64,000 bases of DNA from Paenibacillus helianthi (GCF_001909055.1 NZ_LVWI01000092.1:62001-126000), one strand, 5' to 3'; numbered from the stretch's first letter, positions 1 through 9,818 are shown. Made by a program: numbers and translations. Notes: generated by a model not told the origin, from the letters alone.

Positions 1-188
1 ATACGGGCGAACTCTTCCTTGTCATAAGCTGTAGGCAGATCGATCCAGCCCAGGTAGTCGGAACCTGCTCCACTTTTGTTATGAAGCTGCTCATGGGCCA
101 GCTTCACCGGGGCGGCAAAGTAGTCAATCTCATGCTGGCTAAAGAAGGAAAGGGCTTTGGTGTAGTCAAAATTAATCTTCTTGGACAT
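1..188 (-). CDS. pgi: Glucose-6-phosphate isomerase, N-terminal part (runs off left edge)
   Basis: Interconverts glucose-6-phosphate and fructose-6-phosphate in glycolysis and gluconeogenesis. Only about 62 N-terminal codons are visible; the rest lies beyond position 1. The reverse-strand translation begins MSKKINFDYTKALSFF and continues with the conserved stretch SGAGSDYLGWIDLP and the block YDKEEFAR, which match the start of Bacillus-type Pgi closely. The ATG at 188-186 is preceded by a good AGGAGG ribosome site at 201-206. A CcpA-like site lies about 140 bp upstream. The identification is secure although no catalytic residue lies in the visible part. Confidence 0.93.
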   Translation of the reverse strand, partial: MSKKINFDYTKALSFFSQHEIDYFAAPVKLAHEQLHNKSGAGSDYLGWIDLPTAYDKEEFAR

Positions 189-329
189 CGGTATTGGTAA
201 CCTCCTGTATATCTCTTTAGATTTGACACCGTTTGTTACAACTTTATAATAGGATACTTTAATTTGCCTGTACTGGCAAGGTCTTAAGGCACATCCCGGG
301 CTTTAGTACCATGTTTTTGAAAGTTTTTG

Positions 330-343
330 TGGAAGCGTTTGCC
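330..343. promoter_or_regulatory. Possible catabolite-responsive (cre-like) site
   Basis: The 14-mer TGGAAGCGTTTGCC fits the Bacillus cre consensus TGNAANCGNNNNCA except for its last base. It lies between pgi (minus) and the dehydrogenase at 437 (plus), about 140 bp upstream of the pgi start, a plausible place for CcpA control of a glycolytic gene. This is a consensus match only. Confidence 0.3.
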
Positions 344-436
344 GCTAGAGCAAAGCACGGTTGTGTGGAACAAGCCCTGGGGGCGTGATAGAATATAACA
401 AAGCATGCCATTTCAAAGAGCGAAGGTGGAAACGGA

Positions 437-1339
437 ATGAAACAGATCGGCTTTATCGGACTCGGAACCATGGGTGCACCTATGGCTTCCAATCTGCTGC
501 GCAGCGGATTTGGGGTTACAGTGTACAACCGGACATTAAGCAAAAGCGAACCTCTCAGGGCAGAAGGCGCCCAGGTGGCTGCAACATCTCAAGAAGCCGC
601 CAAAGGCAAGGATGTTATTATTACCATGATCAGCAACGATGATTCTATCCGTGAAGTATTCTATGGCGCAAACGGTATCCTGGATGCGATCAAACCGGGG
701 GCAACCGTAGTCGATTCCAGTACAATATCTCCTGGTTTGGCCCGTGAAATTGCCGCAGCCGTGGAGGAACGGGGTGGAAAGTTCCTGGATGCGCCAGTAA
801 CGGGCAGCAAACCCGCCGCCATTGAAGGTACACTGGTATTCATGGTTGGCGGCAGTGCTGATGTCATTGAAGAGCACCGGGATATCTTCGACTCTATGGG
901 CAGACTGCTGCTGCATATGGGCGGCAACGGCAGCGGTGCAGTTGCGAAGCTGGCACATAACGCTATGGTCGGCATTCATAATGTCGCGCTCGCTGAGGGC
1001 TTCTCCATCGCGGTGAAATCAGGCGTTCCCGCTGACAAGTTCCTGGAACTGGTGAAGAACGGGTCGGCCGGCAGCAAACAAGCCGAGCTGAAGGGCCAGA
1101 AGATCATCGATAATGATTTCAGCAACCAGTTCTCCCTTGCGCTGATGCTGAAGGATCTCAAGCTGGCCTCCTCACTCAGTGACTCTACAGGTGTGCCTTC
1201 ACCTATGCTTGGCGTAGCCAAAAGCATGTTCCAGGCCGGATTCAACCACGGCTTCGGGGACGAAGATCTGTCCGCAGTGGTCAAATCCTATGAAGAATGG
1301 ATCGGCCAGAAGATCGGCGATGGCGCAAGCAAGGAATAA
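437..1339 (+). CDS. NAD(P)-dependent beta-hydroxyacid dehydrogenase (3-hydroxyisobutyrate dehydrogenase / glyoxylate reductase family)
   Basis: A 300-residue soluble oxidoreductase of the usual family length. The N-terminal Rossmann motif GLGTMG (residues 8-13) binds NAD(P). The substrate motif DAPVTGSKPAA (118-128) and the GGNGSGAVAKLAHN block with catalytic Lys171 follow. The GSKPAA variant, with its downstream block, resembles glyoxylate/succinic-semialdehyde reductases more than true 3-hydroxyisobutyrate dehydrogenases, but the substrate cannot be settled from sequence. The ATG at 437 follows the AG-rich stretch GCGAAGGTGGAAACGGA. It is a monocistronic gene divergent from pgi and followed by a hairpin terminator. 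Family assignment is firm; substrate is inference. Confidence 0.88.
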   Translation: MKQIGFIGLGTMGAPMASNLLRSGFGVTVYNRTLSKSEPLRAEGAQVAATSQEAAKGKDVIITMISNDDSIREVFYGANGILDAIKPGATVVDSSTISPGLAREIAAAVEERGGKFLDAPVTGSKPAAIEGTLVFMVGGSADVIEEHRDIFDSMGRLLLHMGGNGSGAVAKLAHNAMVGIHNVALAEGFSIAVKSGVPADKFLELVKNGSAGSKQAELKGQKIIDNDFSNQFSLALMLKDLKLASSLSDSTGVPSPMLGVAKSMFQAGFNHGFGDEDLSAVVKSYEEWIGQKIGDGASKE

Positions 1340-1373
1340 GCATACTCTTCTCACATACCCAGGTTTTCATTTG

Positions 1374-1402
1374 GCGCAGCTGGAATTTCAGGCTGCGTCT
1401 TT
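1374..1402 (+). terminator. Intrinsic terminator after the dehydrogenase
   Basis: GCGCAGC at 1374-1380 pairs with GCTGCGT across a short loop, and the stem is followed by CTTTTG. It lies 35 bp after the stop of the gene at 437 and before the ribosome site of the next gene. The T-run is short, so termination may be partial. Confidence 0.5.
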
Positions 1403-1433
1403 TGATGGCTAAAATCCCAAGGAGGAAATCCAT

Positions 1434-1907
1434 ATGCTGTTTATCCAGTTAGCTGATCCGTTAGACGCCCCTGCGTTAGCGAAAGTCCAAAAAGTCACAT
1501 TTGATCACGACGCCCGGCGGTTTCAGAACAAAGCTGAAGACGGACCGCCGGGATATAGCTCCAGCTCCTGGCAAAGCGAGATGATGGAGAAAGGCCTATA
1601 TTACAAGCTGCTTGCAGATGACTCTATCATCGGCGGAATGCTTGTATTCGCTTCACCGGATGAACGGGAATACCATCTCGGCCGTATCTTCATTGACCCG
1701 CTGTATCAAAACCGGGGGTACGGGCAAGATGCATTCAACTTCCTGTTCAGCACTTTCCCCAATGCGCAGAAATGGACACTGGATACCCCTTCATGGGCGG
1801 TCAGAAACCAATATTTCTATGAAAAGCTGGGATTTGTGCAGATCGCCGAGGTTTCACTCGAACCTAGTGGAGAAACACTGATTCAATATGAACTCATAGA
1901 TTGCTGA
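1434..1907 (+). CDS. GNAT-family N-acetyltransferase
   Basis: A 157-residue single-domain acetyltransferase. The acetyl-CoA binding motif A is visible as LGRIFIDPLYQNRGYGQDA (the QNRGYG turn around residue 96), followed by the C-terminal YFYEKLGFV signature (about residues 125-133). The substrate is not predictable; small-molecule acetylation is the usual role of such stand-alone GNATs. The ATG at 1434 has an AAGGAGG site ten bases upstream, which fixes the start. Confidence 0.85.
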   Translation: MLFIQLADPLDAPALAKVQKVTFDHDARRFQNKAEDGPPGYSSSSWQSEMMEKGLYYKLLADDSIIGGMLVFASPDEREYHLGRIFIDPLYQNRGYGQDAFNFLFSTFPNAQKWTLDTPSWAVRNQYFYEKLGFVQIAEVSLEPSGETLIQYELIDC

Positions 1908-2287
1908 AGATACTGAATAGTCTGCTTCTTAAGCCATAATGAATAGGATTGCATTGCAGAATACAGCCCAACCTCTTTATTCTCAGACCTGATCCTGGTG
2001 CGGTTTGTCCCAGCGATTCCAGGTCGGGGTATTGCTTCACTACTCTCTCAATATCCGCATTACCGTATAGGAATATACCTGATTGGGGTTCACAAGGTTT
2101 GTAGCAACATAAAACTTAATAAAAATAACGTAACCTTATGTATTTCCTTGCAAAACCCTGACTTTATCACATTCCCATCTCCCATTCTATCTGCTTGAGG
2201 CACTCTGGCCCCTCTGGTAGCTAGTGAAGCATATGAGAATGTATTCATGTCGTCAATATTAATAATTAGTAGATTTATCTGCCTGAA
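1908..2287. other. Intergenic region, no gene recognised
   Basis: About 380 bp between the convergent GNAT gene and the ppnP terminator. The short open frames here lack ribosome sites and resemble no protein I know. No clear promoter, RNA structure or repeat was seen. Confidence 0.5.
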
Positions 2288-2326
2288 ACAAAAAAAGTGT
2301 CCCAGCAGCCGAAGCTGTTGGGACAC
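2288..2326 (-). terminator. Intrinsic terminator of the tkt-ppnP unit
   Basis: A 13-bp stem (GTGTCCCAGCAGC at 2297-2309 pairing with GCTGTTGGGACAC at 2314-2326, one G-T pair) closes a four-base loop. Read on the minus strand it is followed by a run of T residues (2288-2296). It sits about 20 bp past the ppnP stop and is a textbook rho-independent terminator. Confidence 0.9.
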
Positions 2327-2346
2327 TCTTCATTCCTTGGCTTAAA

Positions 2347-2664
2347 TTACAAAATCGGGTAAGAACAGCAATAATCAGTTAATGCGAATACTTCCAGCGA
2401 AAATTTGGAGTTGCCGGGAACGTGGAAGGTGTCTGTACCCTTGATTTCTTTCCAAATGTCTGAGCCGGGAAGCAGCACTTTTAGATCGCCGGACAGAATT
2501 TCCATCGTCTCAGGGCCTTCGGTACCGAATTCATACACTCCAGGCAGCATGATGCCGAGCGTCACCTTAGTGCCGTCCTGCAATGTAACTGTACGGCTGG
2601 TAACTTTTCCATCGTAATAAATATTAGCTGCTTTTTGAATTGTCGCGTTGGTGAACTGACTCAT
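2347..2664 (-). CDS. ppnP: Pyrimidine/purine nucleoside phosphorylase PpnP (DUF1255)
   Basis: A 105-residue cupin-fold protein matching E. coli YaiE/PpnP, which carries out phosphorolysis of many nucleosides to base and ribose-1-phosphate. Conserved blocks are YYDGKVTSRTV, the central LGIMLPGVYEFGTEGPE segment, MEILSGDLKVLLPG, and FHVPGNSKF near the C terminus. It lies 34 bp downstream of tkt on the same strand and shares its terminator. Pairing it with transketolase makes sense because ribose-phosphate from nucleoside breakdown feeds the pentose-phosphate pathway. Confidence 0.88.
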   Translation of the reverse strand: MSQFTNATIQKAANIYYDGKVTSRTVTLQDGTKVTLGIMLPGVYEFGTEGPETMEILSGDLKVLLPGSDIWKEIKGTDTFHVPGNSKFSLEVFALTDYCCSYPIL

Positions 2665-2698
2665 CTGCTTATTCTCCCCTTTGTCCTTAATCCGTCTA

Positions 2699-4747
2699 TT
2701 ATAGCAGGGCCTTCACGCGGCTGACTACATTGTCAACCGTAAAGCCATATTCTCTGATTACAGTATCGCCAGGTGCGGAAGCGCCAAACGTTGTAATACC
2801 CAGGATATCACCCTGATCGCCGGTGTAACGTTCCCAGCCGAAGGTTTGCGCCATTTCGATAGCCAGCCGCGCTTTGACTTCAGGCAGGATAACGGAATCA
2901 CGGTAGGCTTTATCTTGCTTCTCGAACAAATCCCAGCTCGGCAAACTAATAACACGGACATCGATGCCTTCTTCGGCAAGAGCAACCTGTGCTTTCACAG
3001 CCAATTGAACCTCGGAGCCTGTTGCGATAATTTGTGCCTGCGGTGTACCGTTCTTGGAATCGGAAACCACGTATCCGCCGCGTTTGATGTTATCACGCAC
3101 TCCGTCTACCGTGCCTTGCAGGATCGGCAGGTTTTGGCGGGTCAGCACCAGCGCTACCGGATTTGAAGTGTTTTCCATTGCATAGGCCCAAGCTGCAGAG
3201 GTTTCATTGCCGTCAGCCGGACGGATCACCGTAAGGCCCGGAATGATGCGCAGGGAAGCGAGCTGCTCGATAGGTTCATGTGTCGGACCGTCTTCACCAA
3301 CAGCGATACTGTCATGCGTAAGCACATAAGTTACCGGAAGCTTCATAATCGAAGCCAGACGAACCGCCGGACGCAGGTAGTCGGTGAATACGAAGAACGT
3401 ACCGCCGAATACTTTGAGACCACTGTGCAGGGCAATCCCGTTCATCGCCGCAGCCATACCGAACTCGCGTACACCGAAATAAATATTGCGGCCATGATAG
3501 GAATCCGGAGTGAATTGGTCGAGACCGTTCAGATGGGTCATTGTCGAGCTTTCCAGGTCAGCAGAACCGCCCACCAATTGAGGAACTCCCGCAGTCAATC
3601 CGTTCAGAGCATTACCGGAGGCAACACGGGTGGACACCGCTTTGTCTTCAGCTTTGTAGAATGGCAGATTCGCATCCCAGCCTTCAGGAAGTTCACCCTT
3701 CAGAGCCGTTTCGAACTGTGCTGCAAGCTCTGGGTATGCTTTTTTGTATGCCGCGAATTTCTCGTCCCATGCTTTGTTGACTGCAATGCCTTTTTCCTTC
3801 ACTTCAGCAAAACGGGCACGGACTTCATCAGGCACAAAGAAGTTTTCTTCATATACCCATTTGTAGAAATCCTTCGTCAGCTTGGCTTCGTCTGCTCCCA
3901 GCGGGGAACCGTGAGTACCACCGTGGCCGCCTTTACCTTGTTTGTTCGGGCTGCCATAGCCGATAACCGTCTTCACTTCAATCAGTGTTGGCTTGCTGCT
4001 GTCGGCTTGTGCTTCACCAATAGCCTTGCCCAGTGCAGGAAGGTCGTTGCCGTCTTCCACACGCAGAACCTGCCAGCCATAAGCTTCAAAACGTTTGGCA
4101 ACATTCTCGGAGAACGCAAGATTCAGCTTGCCGTCCAGCGAGATATCATTGGAATCGTACATGACAATCAGTTTGCCAAGCTTCAAATGGCCGGCAAGCG
4201 AAGCAGATTCGGAAGAGATCCCTTCCATCAAATCGCCGTCGCCGCAGATTGCGTACGTATAGTGGTCAATTACATTGTGTTCGCCTTTATTATAGGTAGC
4301 GCCTAGCTGAGCCTCAGCCATTGCCATCCCTACTGCCATCCCGATACCCTGACCCAGTGGACCGGTAGTGGCATCAACACCTGCAGTATGGCCGAACTCC
4401 GGATGTCCCGGTGTCAGGCTGCCCCATTGGCGGAATTGCTTCAATTCTTCCATCGGCAGATCATAGCCGCTAAGGTGCAGCAGGCTGTACAGCAGCATGG
4501 AACCGTGTCCTGCGGACAATACAAAGCGGTCACGGTTGACCCAGGTCGGGTGCTCCGGATTATGATTCATTGTCTTCGCAAACAGCTGATACCCCATTGG
4601 AGCTGAACCCATCGGCATTCCCGGGTGTCCGGAATTTGCTTTTTCAATCGCATCGATAGCAAGCGTGCGGATCGTCGTGATGGCCAGGTTGTCCACTGTG
4701 GAGTTTTCTTTTTTGTGGATGGCTTGTTCTTTTGCCTGTTCAGTCAT
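2699..4747 (-). CDS. tkt: Transketolase
   Basis: A thiamine-diphosphate enzyme of the non-oxidative pentose-phosphate pathway, 682 residues from the chosen start. Visible family blocks: SGHPGMPMGSAPM near the N terminus, SAGHGSMLLYSLLHL, the thiamine-diphosphate/metal motif GDGDLMEGISSES with the following Asn, the HGTHGSPLGADE segment, and in the pyrimidine domain REFGMAAAMNGIALH with the catalytic glutamate, then HDSIAVGEDGPTHEP. The frame opens 11 codons further upstream, but the GAGGAGGA ribosome site lies directly before the ATG at 4747 (MTEQAKEQ), so that start is preferred. Probably co-transcribed with ppnP. Confidence 0.96.
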   Translation of the reverse strand: MTEQAKEQAIHKKENSTVDNLAITTIRTLAIDAIEKANSGHPGMPMGSAPMGYQLFAKTMNHNPEHPTWVNRDRFVLSAGHGSMLLYSLLHLSGYDLPMEELKQFRQWGSLTPGHPEFGHTAGVDATTGPLGQGIGMAVGMAMAEAQLGATYNKGEHNVIDHYTYAICGDGDLMEGISSESASLAGHLKLGKLIVMYDSNDISLDGKLNLAFSENVAKRFEAYGWQVLRVEDGNDLPALGKAIGEAQADSSKPTLIEVKTVIGYGSPNKQGKGGHGGTHGSPLGADEAKLTKDFYKWVYEENFFVPDEVRARFAEVKEKGIAVNKAWDEKFAAYKKAYPELAAQFETALKGELPEGWDANLPFYKAEDKAVSTRVASGNALNGLTAGVPQLVGGSADLESSTMTHLNGLDQFTPDSYHGRNIYFGVREFGMAAAMNGIALHSGLKVFGGTFFVFTDYLRPAVRLASIMKLPVTYVLTHDSIAVGEDGPTHEPIEQLASLRIIPGLTVIRPADGNETSAAWAYAMENTSNPVALVLTRQNLPILQGTVDGVRDNIKRGGYVVSDSKNGTPQAQIIATGSEVQLAVKAQVALAEEGIDVRVISLPSWDLFEKQDKAYRDSVILPEVKARLAIEMAQTFGWERYTGDQGDILGITTFGASAPGDTVIREYGFTVDNVVSRVKALL

Positions 4748-5209
4748 GAAAATAATCCTCCTCGAATTCAAGAATGTCATTTTGACTATTATTGTATCAC
4801 TAAAGTGGAAGCATTTCCAATTGTTTTTGCAATCTCAATGTTCGAACAGCTTATATTTTGCGGTTTCAGTCTTATCTATGCATCAATTTTCCAGTGACTA
4901 ACAACAGCTCCCTCCCTTACAACAGCAGTAAAAAAACAGCCCGCACTATGAAAAGAACAGGCTGCCAGAGTAAAAATAGAGTATGATAGATTCATGAATG
5001 AAAACGTTTTATTTTAGATGTAACGGAGGAGTTATCCTCTTAAATATTCTGCAACATACATAAGACCAGTTCACAACTTAGGCTTTGGTCCAGTACCCGA
5101 ATTAGACTAAAGTTTGTTTTACGATGCTGGAATATACAGTAAGATGGAATTACTTAAGTGAGCGGTTATACCAAATTATTCATATTTCCAGCAGAAAGGA
5201 ATCGCGAAA
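4748..5209. other. Divergent intergenic region upstream of tkt
   Basis: About 460 bp between tkt (minus) and the hydrolase at 5210 (plus). It should contain both promoters, but no pair of hexamers is convincing. The 14-mer at 4999-5012 (TGAAAACGTTTTAT) matches a CcpA cre site except near the end, and TGGAAGCATTTCCA around 4805 is a perfect palindrome just upstream of tkt. Both are weak, consensus-only leads. No gene was seen. Confidence 0.4.
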
Positions 5210-5857
5210 ATGACAGCAAATCATAATATCTACGTTGTGCTTACCGGAACGGGCACTGCTTTTAGCGGGCTCATTAAATGGTTTACCAAAGCCGAGCTCA
5301 ATCATGCTTCGATTGCCTTTGACTGTGAACTTCGTGAGGTCTATAGCTTTGGGCGAAAAAAAGCCTATAACCCCTTTGTCGCAGGACTGATCCGCGAGGA
5401 CTTTATCCATCCCTTTTATAACAGTGCGGACTGTGCAATCTATCAGCTCCGAGTGAGCAAAAACGAATACGAAAAGATGTACAACCACGTGAAGGGCATG
5501 ATGGAGCATCAGGACCGCTACAAATACCATTTGTTAGGCTTGATCGGAGTTCTGCTGAATGTGAAAATCAACCGGGAAGACGCTTATTTCTGCTCCCATT
5601 TTGTCGCCTCTGTGTTCGAAGAGTCTGCTGTTCATCCGGTAGCCAAGCCCTCCTGCTTCGTGACTCCCGAAGATTTCGCTGACTCTCTGTGCGCTCACAA
5701 AATCTTCAGCGGCAAGCTGTCCTACTATATGCGCAGAACACATAGAATGACAGGCTACGCTTCTGGTGTACATACTTCTTCAGGGTCCGCAGTTCCGGCT
5801 TCCGTTGCGGCACGATTGATGAGGCTGCAGGATCAACGTGCGGAAGAGGTTGTCTGA
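5210..5857 (+). CDS. Papain-like cysteine hydrolase, permuted NlpC/P60 (YiiX-like) type
   Basis: A 215-residue protein without signal peptide. The NHASIAFD motif (His32) precedes YFCSHFVA (Cys128). This His-before-Cys order is that of circularly permuted NlpC/P60 proteins (YiiX/YebB group), in which the cysteine helix comes late. The Cys helix followed by SHFVASVFE and the HASIAF strand support the fold. Substrate is unknown; family members act on amide or ester bonds of peptides or lipids. The AGAAAGGAATCGCGAAAATG start is good. It appears monocistronic. Fold assignment is inferred from motif order only. Confidence 0.6.
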   Translation: MTANHNIYVVLTGTGTAFSGLIKWFTKAELNHASIAFDCELREVYSFGRKKAYNPFVAGLIREDFIHPFYNSADCAIYQLRVSKNEYEKMYNHVKGMMEHQDRYKYHLLGLIGVLLNVKINREDAYFCSHFVASVFEESAVHPVAKPSCFVTPEDFADSLCAHKIFSGKLSYYMRRTHRMTGYASGVHTSSGSAVPASVAARLMRLQDQRAEEVV

Positions 5858-5966
5858 ACACCCGCTCTCCGCGCGCTGCTGCTTACAAAAAATGCCTCAC
5901 ATCGGTCAGGTTCAAGATGATCAGGTTCAAAATTCACAATGCTAAAGCTTGCGTATCCTCATCTTT

Positions 5967-8900
5967 CTATTTGACCCTATGGCTCTGAAAATATTCTGTC
6001 CAGTCTCCCAGCACCGTAACGGTTACCGCATCTATTTTGGTGTTATATTCATTCTTTGCGGTGAAAGTAAACGTAATTGGACCGTCTGGCAGTTTTTCAA
6101 AAATGGGATCGTACAATTCACCGTTCCATAATGTTTTACCGCTGTCTATAGGACTAAGCTGTGCCGTATACCCGCCAGACATTACTACATCAATCGTATC
6201 TGGCAGCCCGGTTGCATTCGCTTGCAGCACAAAGCGTTCTCCCGCCCAATACACGCTATACCCCCGCGGACTCTCTGCACTCCCGGTTTTATTCAAATTG
6301 TAGGCTTGGCGATTGGCATTCCATTCTGGTGTATGCTTGACCCCGCCCTTCACCGTAAGCAGATTGACCATAAAGTATTTACGGAGAGACACGGTGCTCC
6401 AGTTGAAGCCGTCATAGACCTCTACCTCTGCAGCATACTTCTGATTCTCCACCAAGGCGCTGGACGGTATTTGCCACTGTTCATCGCTTGATGCTTGTTC
6501 GCTGGACTGCACAGTGACCGCTCCGGTAGTCAGATTAATGATTCTTACCTTATATCGCTGCTGGAGATCTCCGTCTTCGTCATGATAATCCCATTTGATG
6601 ATTGGAGTCAGCGTACTGACGATCGTTGGACTAGCTTGGCTGGCGCTGGCCGGGTATGTGATATCAGCCGTAGGGATACGGTTCACAACCGTAAGAGTTT
6701 GAGTCAGTTCCCGGTACAGCCCCAATGAATCCGTAACCCTCTGCCGCAGGGTAAAAGTACCGTTCGAACTGAATTGCTTGGTAAACGTGCTCTGCGTACC
6801 CGCCAAGCTCTCCGCCCCACCTGATGGCTTCAGGTAATATTGATACCCGATACTATCACCTTTCGGTAAATCGGCATCTGTAGCTGTACTTTTAATCTGG
6901 AGTACATCTGTCCGGTAGATCGGCACGGTAGTCGCGTCACGTCCGGTATCTGTGATCAGGGTAAAGCACGGATGCGGTGGGTTGTCGATGATAAATGCTT
7001 TCTCATTCGAAAGATCCGACCAGGCCTCTTTAGAGAATACACTCCCATATAGGTAGAAATATTTAAACCTCTCAAAGGTTTGATCAGGAACTTGATATTG
7101 CCGCAGCGATCCAGTACTGTCCGGATTTTCTACAGAAAAACTCAGTAGATCATCTTCCTTCGAGAAAAAATCCAGGTGGAATTTCTCCTGAGCATCATTC
7201 TCCGGATCAGAATAGGTCCACTTAATCAAAGGATCTCCTTGAAGCTCGGCATCTATAATCGTTGGATTACTCGGTGCTCCCGGAGGGGAAGTCAGGACCA
7301 TAGATGGTGCAAGATTCTTCGTCACACTCACTTGGAGCACGGCCACATTGGATTTATCTCCGATTTGGTCTATGGCCCAATGCTCCATGGTGTACACTCC
7401 CGGCTCTGGAAAGGTAAGATTCACATTTGATGTGCGGTATGACTTTATGGCCCCATCACTGTTTGTTACTTTCCAGTAGTAGGCTAAGGAGCCTTGATCG
7501 GATGTATCTTCGTCCACATCATCAGAAGAGTAGGACAGGGTATCATACTGATGGGCCGTTGCAGAACCGTTTATTGCGGCTACAGGCGCGTGATTCTTTA
7601 CAACAAATGATCGTGTAGCATTGGAACTAAGCGATCCATCCGAAGCCGTTAGCCTCATTTCCCAGCCGTCTGAGATTGCCTGCTTCGGAGAAATCCCATT
7701 ACGGGCAATGAGGTCCCGAATGGTCAGGGATTGGTACCGATTGTTACCAGACCAATAATACGGGCTGCTGTTAACCCTTGCATTCCATGTGTACGTGAGT
7801 GCATCGCCATCTTCATCCGGATCAGGTGTTTGATTATCCAGGGTGATCAGCGTGTCCCTATAGACTTCATTGGGCATGTTAAACGCGGCTACCGGTGGAT
7901 GATTTACTACCTGTACGTTTTGGCTATACGTATCGGACCATAACCCCCGGTTATCACGCACCTGTAAGCTAATTTGATAATCTCCTACCCCATATGCTGC
8001 GATATTGGGCGGTATATTCGCGGCACCATAATGCGACCATACCGTGTTCCAGCCATCCTTAACCACATTCCATTTGTATGTATCCAGGGGGTCATTGTCC
8101 GGATCAAAGGATTTATCTATAATCGTTGTGGTCTTATGGTATGACACAATGCTGGGATTCACGGTGAACATGGCAACAGGCGGTAAGTTCCCCGCAGCAG
8201 TTCCCACCGTTCGCTGGCACCAATCACTCCATGCACCTGCCCCGTTATCTCCATCCACATCCCGCACCCTTAGCCGGATATCATAATTATCTTTGCTTGA
8301 GACTGCACCGGTTGGTTGGCCATCGGTCCACATTTCTTCATAGCTTTTTTTGTACTGCCACTGCCATTGCATGAGTCCTTTATCTGCTCTGGATACATGG
8401 TCCAAGTCGTATGAGCTATCCGCAAGCACGATGGAACTCCCGACAAGACGCGCTGTAAATAGTGCAATCGGCTTTCGGTGAACCTGGAAGCTCATCGTGG
8501 AGGCAGCATCCTTACTCCACATTTGGTACTCAGCGAAACTACTCTCGGTTTTTGGGATATCTTTGGCCTGATACGTCACTACATATTCCCCTGTATAAGG
8601 AAAGGAGTTGTATAGGCTCGTTCTCCATAATCCGGAATCACTGATGATGCCCCTAGAATTCTCAAAATAGTTAGGATCGTGCTGATATCTGACTCGCTCT
8701 ATCAGTTTCGGATCACTCTCATAATCCGTATAGGTTGTGCCGCTGTTTTCAATCGGACTGTTAACCAAAACGTAAGCATTGCGTTTCAATCGGTTCCTTA
8801 CTTTTACAGTCATTGGTTTGGATTCTGTCATATTGGAAGGATCAGATACCTTCACATTGATTGTATAGTCTCCAGGGGGTAAGGAATCCTCAATGGCATC

Positions 8901-9806
8901 TATAGGGATCGAGAACGGCTTGTATCCTTTGGTTTGGGTTACAACTGTCTTTTTATAGAATAAGTTAGGGATTTCTGCGCTAACGATGAGATCCTCGTTA
9001 TCCGGATCATGAACGTATCCCTCAATATTCATGGTGTTTCGTCCGGGTTCATTTTGCAACACCTGATCATTTGGTGAGTTGATGCTAATGGTTGGTGGAC
9101 TGTTGGGAATCAAGGGGAATATGAGGTTAAACCAAGTCATTATCGCTGGCCCCCCTAGTCCATCTTCTCCACTATAGCCGTCCCTACCGTCATTTTGTCC
9201 TGCTGCATATAAATATTGTACTGCAATGCCGATTGGAAGCTCGCCATAATAGTTCATACCAATATCTTTTTTATAGGGAGCTTCTGTACCCAGGTTAAAT
9301 GTGGTCGTAAAAGAATTACTCTCAAAAGGACCATGAAAAAACCCTAGGTCTAGTGGGGTCCAACTTGTATGCCAAATATAAGAAGAATTCCACTGGCCTG
9401 GACATCTATAAACCAGAGGGTCATCATCCAGTGGTTGACCTTCAGGAATGCCCGCTACGCATACCCCCGCCTTAGCGACTCGTTTATCTAGGCCACTATT
9501 TGAGGGTACCAAATCAGCAGAGACAGTTAATGTTGCTGTTGGACTGATATCAAAGGTCAATTTTTTTGTTGTAAGATTGTATTGGATGTTACTAAATTGC
9601 TGGTCATTTATAGATCCCGATATAGTCCCAGTATCTGAATAGGATTCCGTTTTGTAATGTGCAGGAATATTAATATTTCTATAATGAATGATATTAGGAT
9701 CTCCTGTATAAGCCTTTGCAATCATAGGTCCAAAAGGAAGATTAAAGAGCATTCCAATTAGAAATACCATAAAAAATAGAATAAAGGTAAGCTTGTTTTT
9801 ATTCAT
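5967..9806 (-). CDS. Large secreted PKD/Ig-like repeat protein
   Basis: A 1279-residue surface or extracellular protein. The N terminus has a Sec signal peptide (charged MNKNK, hydrophobic core to about residue 25, then AKAY). The body is a chain of beta-sandwich modules: an Ig/cadherin-like module (about 235-345), at least three PKD-type modules with PVAMFTV, PPVAAFNM and PVAAING starts and DPDNDPL/DPDEDGD calcium-loop-like segments, and fibronectin-like modules with SDPENDAQ and DEDGDLQ. No LPXTG sorting signal or hydrophobic C-terminal anchor was seen. It is the last gene of a three-gene secreted set behind Tad-like locus 1, 12 bp after its neighbour, so a role as adhesin or extracellular component linked to that apparatus is plausible but inferred. 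Confidence 0.75.
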   Translation of the reverse strand: MNKNKLTFILFFMVFLIGMLFNLPFGPMIAKAYTGDPNIIHYRNINIPAHYKTESYSDTGTISGSINDQQFSNIQYNLTTKKLTFDISPTATLTVSADLVPSNSGLDKRVAKAGVCVAGIPEGQPLDDDPLVYRCPGQWNSSYIWHTSWTPLDLGFFHGPFESNSFTTTFNLGTEAPYKKDIGMNYYGELPIGIAVQYLYAAGQNDGRDGYSGEDGLGGPAIMTWFNLIFPLIPNSPPTISINSPNDQVLQNEPGRNTMNIEGYVHDPDNEDLIVSAEIPNLFYKKTVVTQTKGYKPFSIPIDAIEDSLPPGDYTINVKVSDPSNMTESKPMTVKVRNRLKRNAYVLVNSPIENSGTTYTDYESDPKLIERVRYQHDPNYFENSRGIISDSGLWRTSLYNSFPYTGEYVVTYQAKDIPKTESSFAEYQMWSKDAASTMSFQVHRKPIALFTARLVGSSIVLADSSYDLDHVSRADKGLMQWQWQYKKSYEEMWTDGQPTGAVSSKDNYDIRLRVRDVDGDNGAGAWSDWCQRTVGTAAGNLPPVAMFTVNPSIVSYHKTTTIIDKSFDPDNDPLDTYKWNVVKDGWNTVWSHYGAANIPPNIAAYGVGDYQISLQVRDNRGLWSDTYSQNVQVVNHPPVAAFNMPNEVYRDTLITLDNQTPDPDEDGDALTYTWNARVNSSPYYWSGNNRYQSLTIRDLIARNGISPKQAISDGWEMRLTASDGSLSSNATRSFVVKNHAPVAAINGSATAHQYDTLSYSSDDVDEDTSDQGSLAYYWKVTNSDGAIKSYRTSNVNLTFPEPGVYTMEHWAIDQIGDKSNVAVLQVSVTKNLAPSMVLTSPPGAPSNPTIIDAELQGDPLIKWTYSDPENDAQEKFHLDFFSKEDDLLSFSVENPDSTGSLRQYQVPDQTFERFKYFYLYGSVFSKEAWSDLSNEKAFIIDNPPHPCFTLITDTGRDATTVPIYRTDVLQIKSTATDADLPKGDSIGYQYYLKPSGGAESLAGTQSTFTKQFSSNGTFTLRQRVTDSLGLYRELTQTLTVVNRIPTADITYPASASQASPTIVSTLTPIIKWDYHDEDGDLQQRYKVRIINLTTGAVTVQSSEQASSDEQWQIPSSALVENQKYAAEVEVYDGFNWSTVSLRKYFMVNLLTVKGGVKHTPEWNANRQAYNLNKTGSAESPRGYSVYWAGERFVLQANATGLPDTIDVVMSGGYTAQLSPIDSGKTLWNGELYDPIFEKLPDGPITFTFTAKNEYNTKIDAVTVTVLGDWTEYFQSHRVK

Positions 9807-9818
9807 TGTTACTCCTCC

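Noticed and set aside
3278..4306. 342-codon plus-strand open frame inside tkt
   Set aside because: Lies fully antisense to a strongly conserved transketolase; its translation is Cys/His/Arg-rich shadow sequence with no ribosome site.
4999..5012. cre site near tkt
   Set aside because: TGAAAACGTTTTAT lacks the terminal CA of the consensus and is 250 bp upstream of the tkt start; kept only as a note in the intergenic entry.
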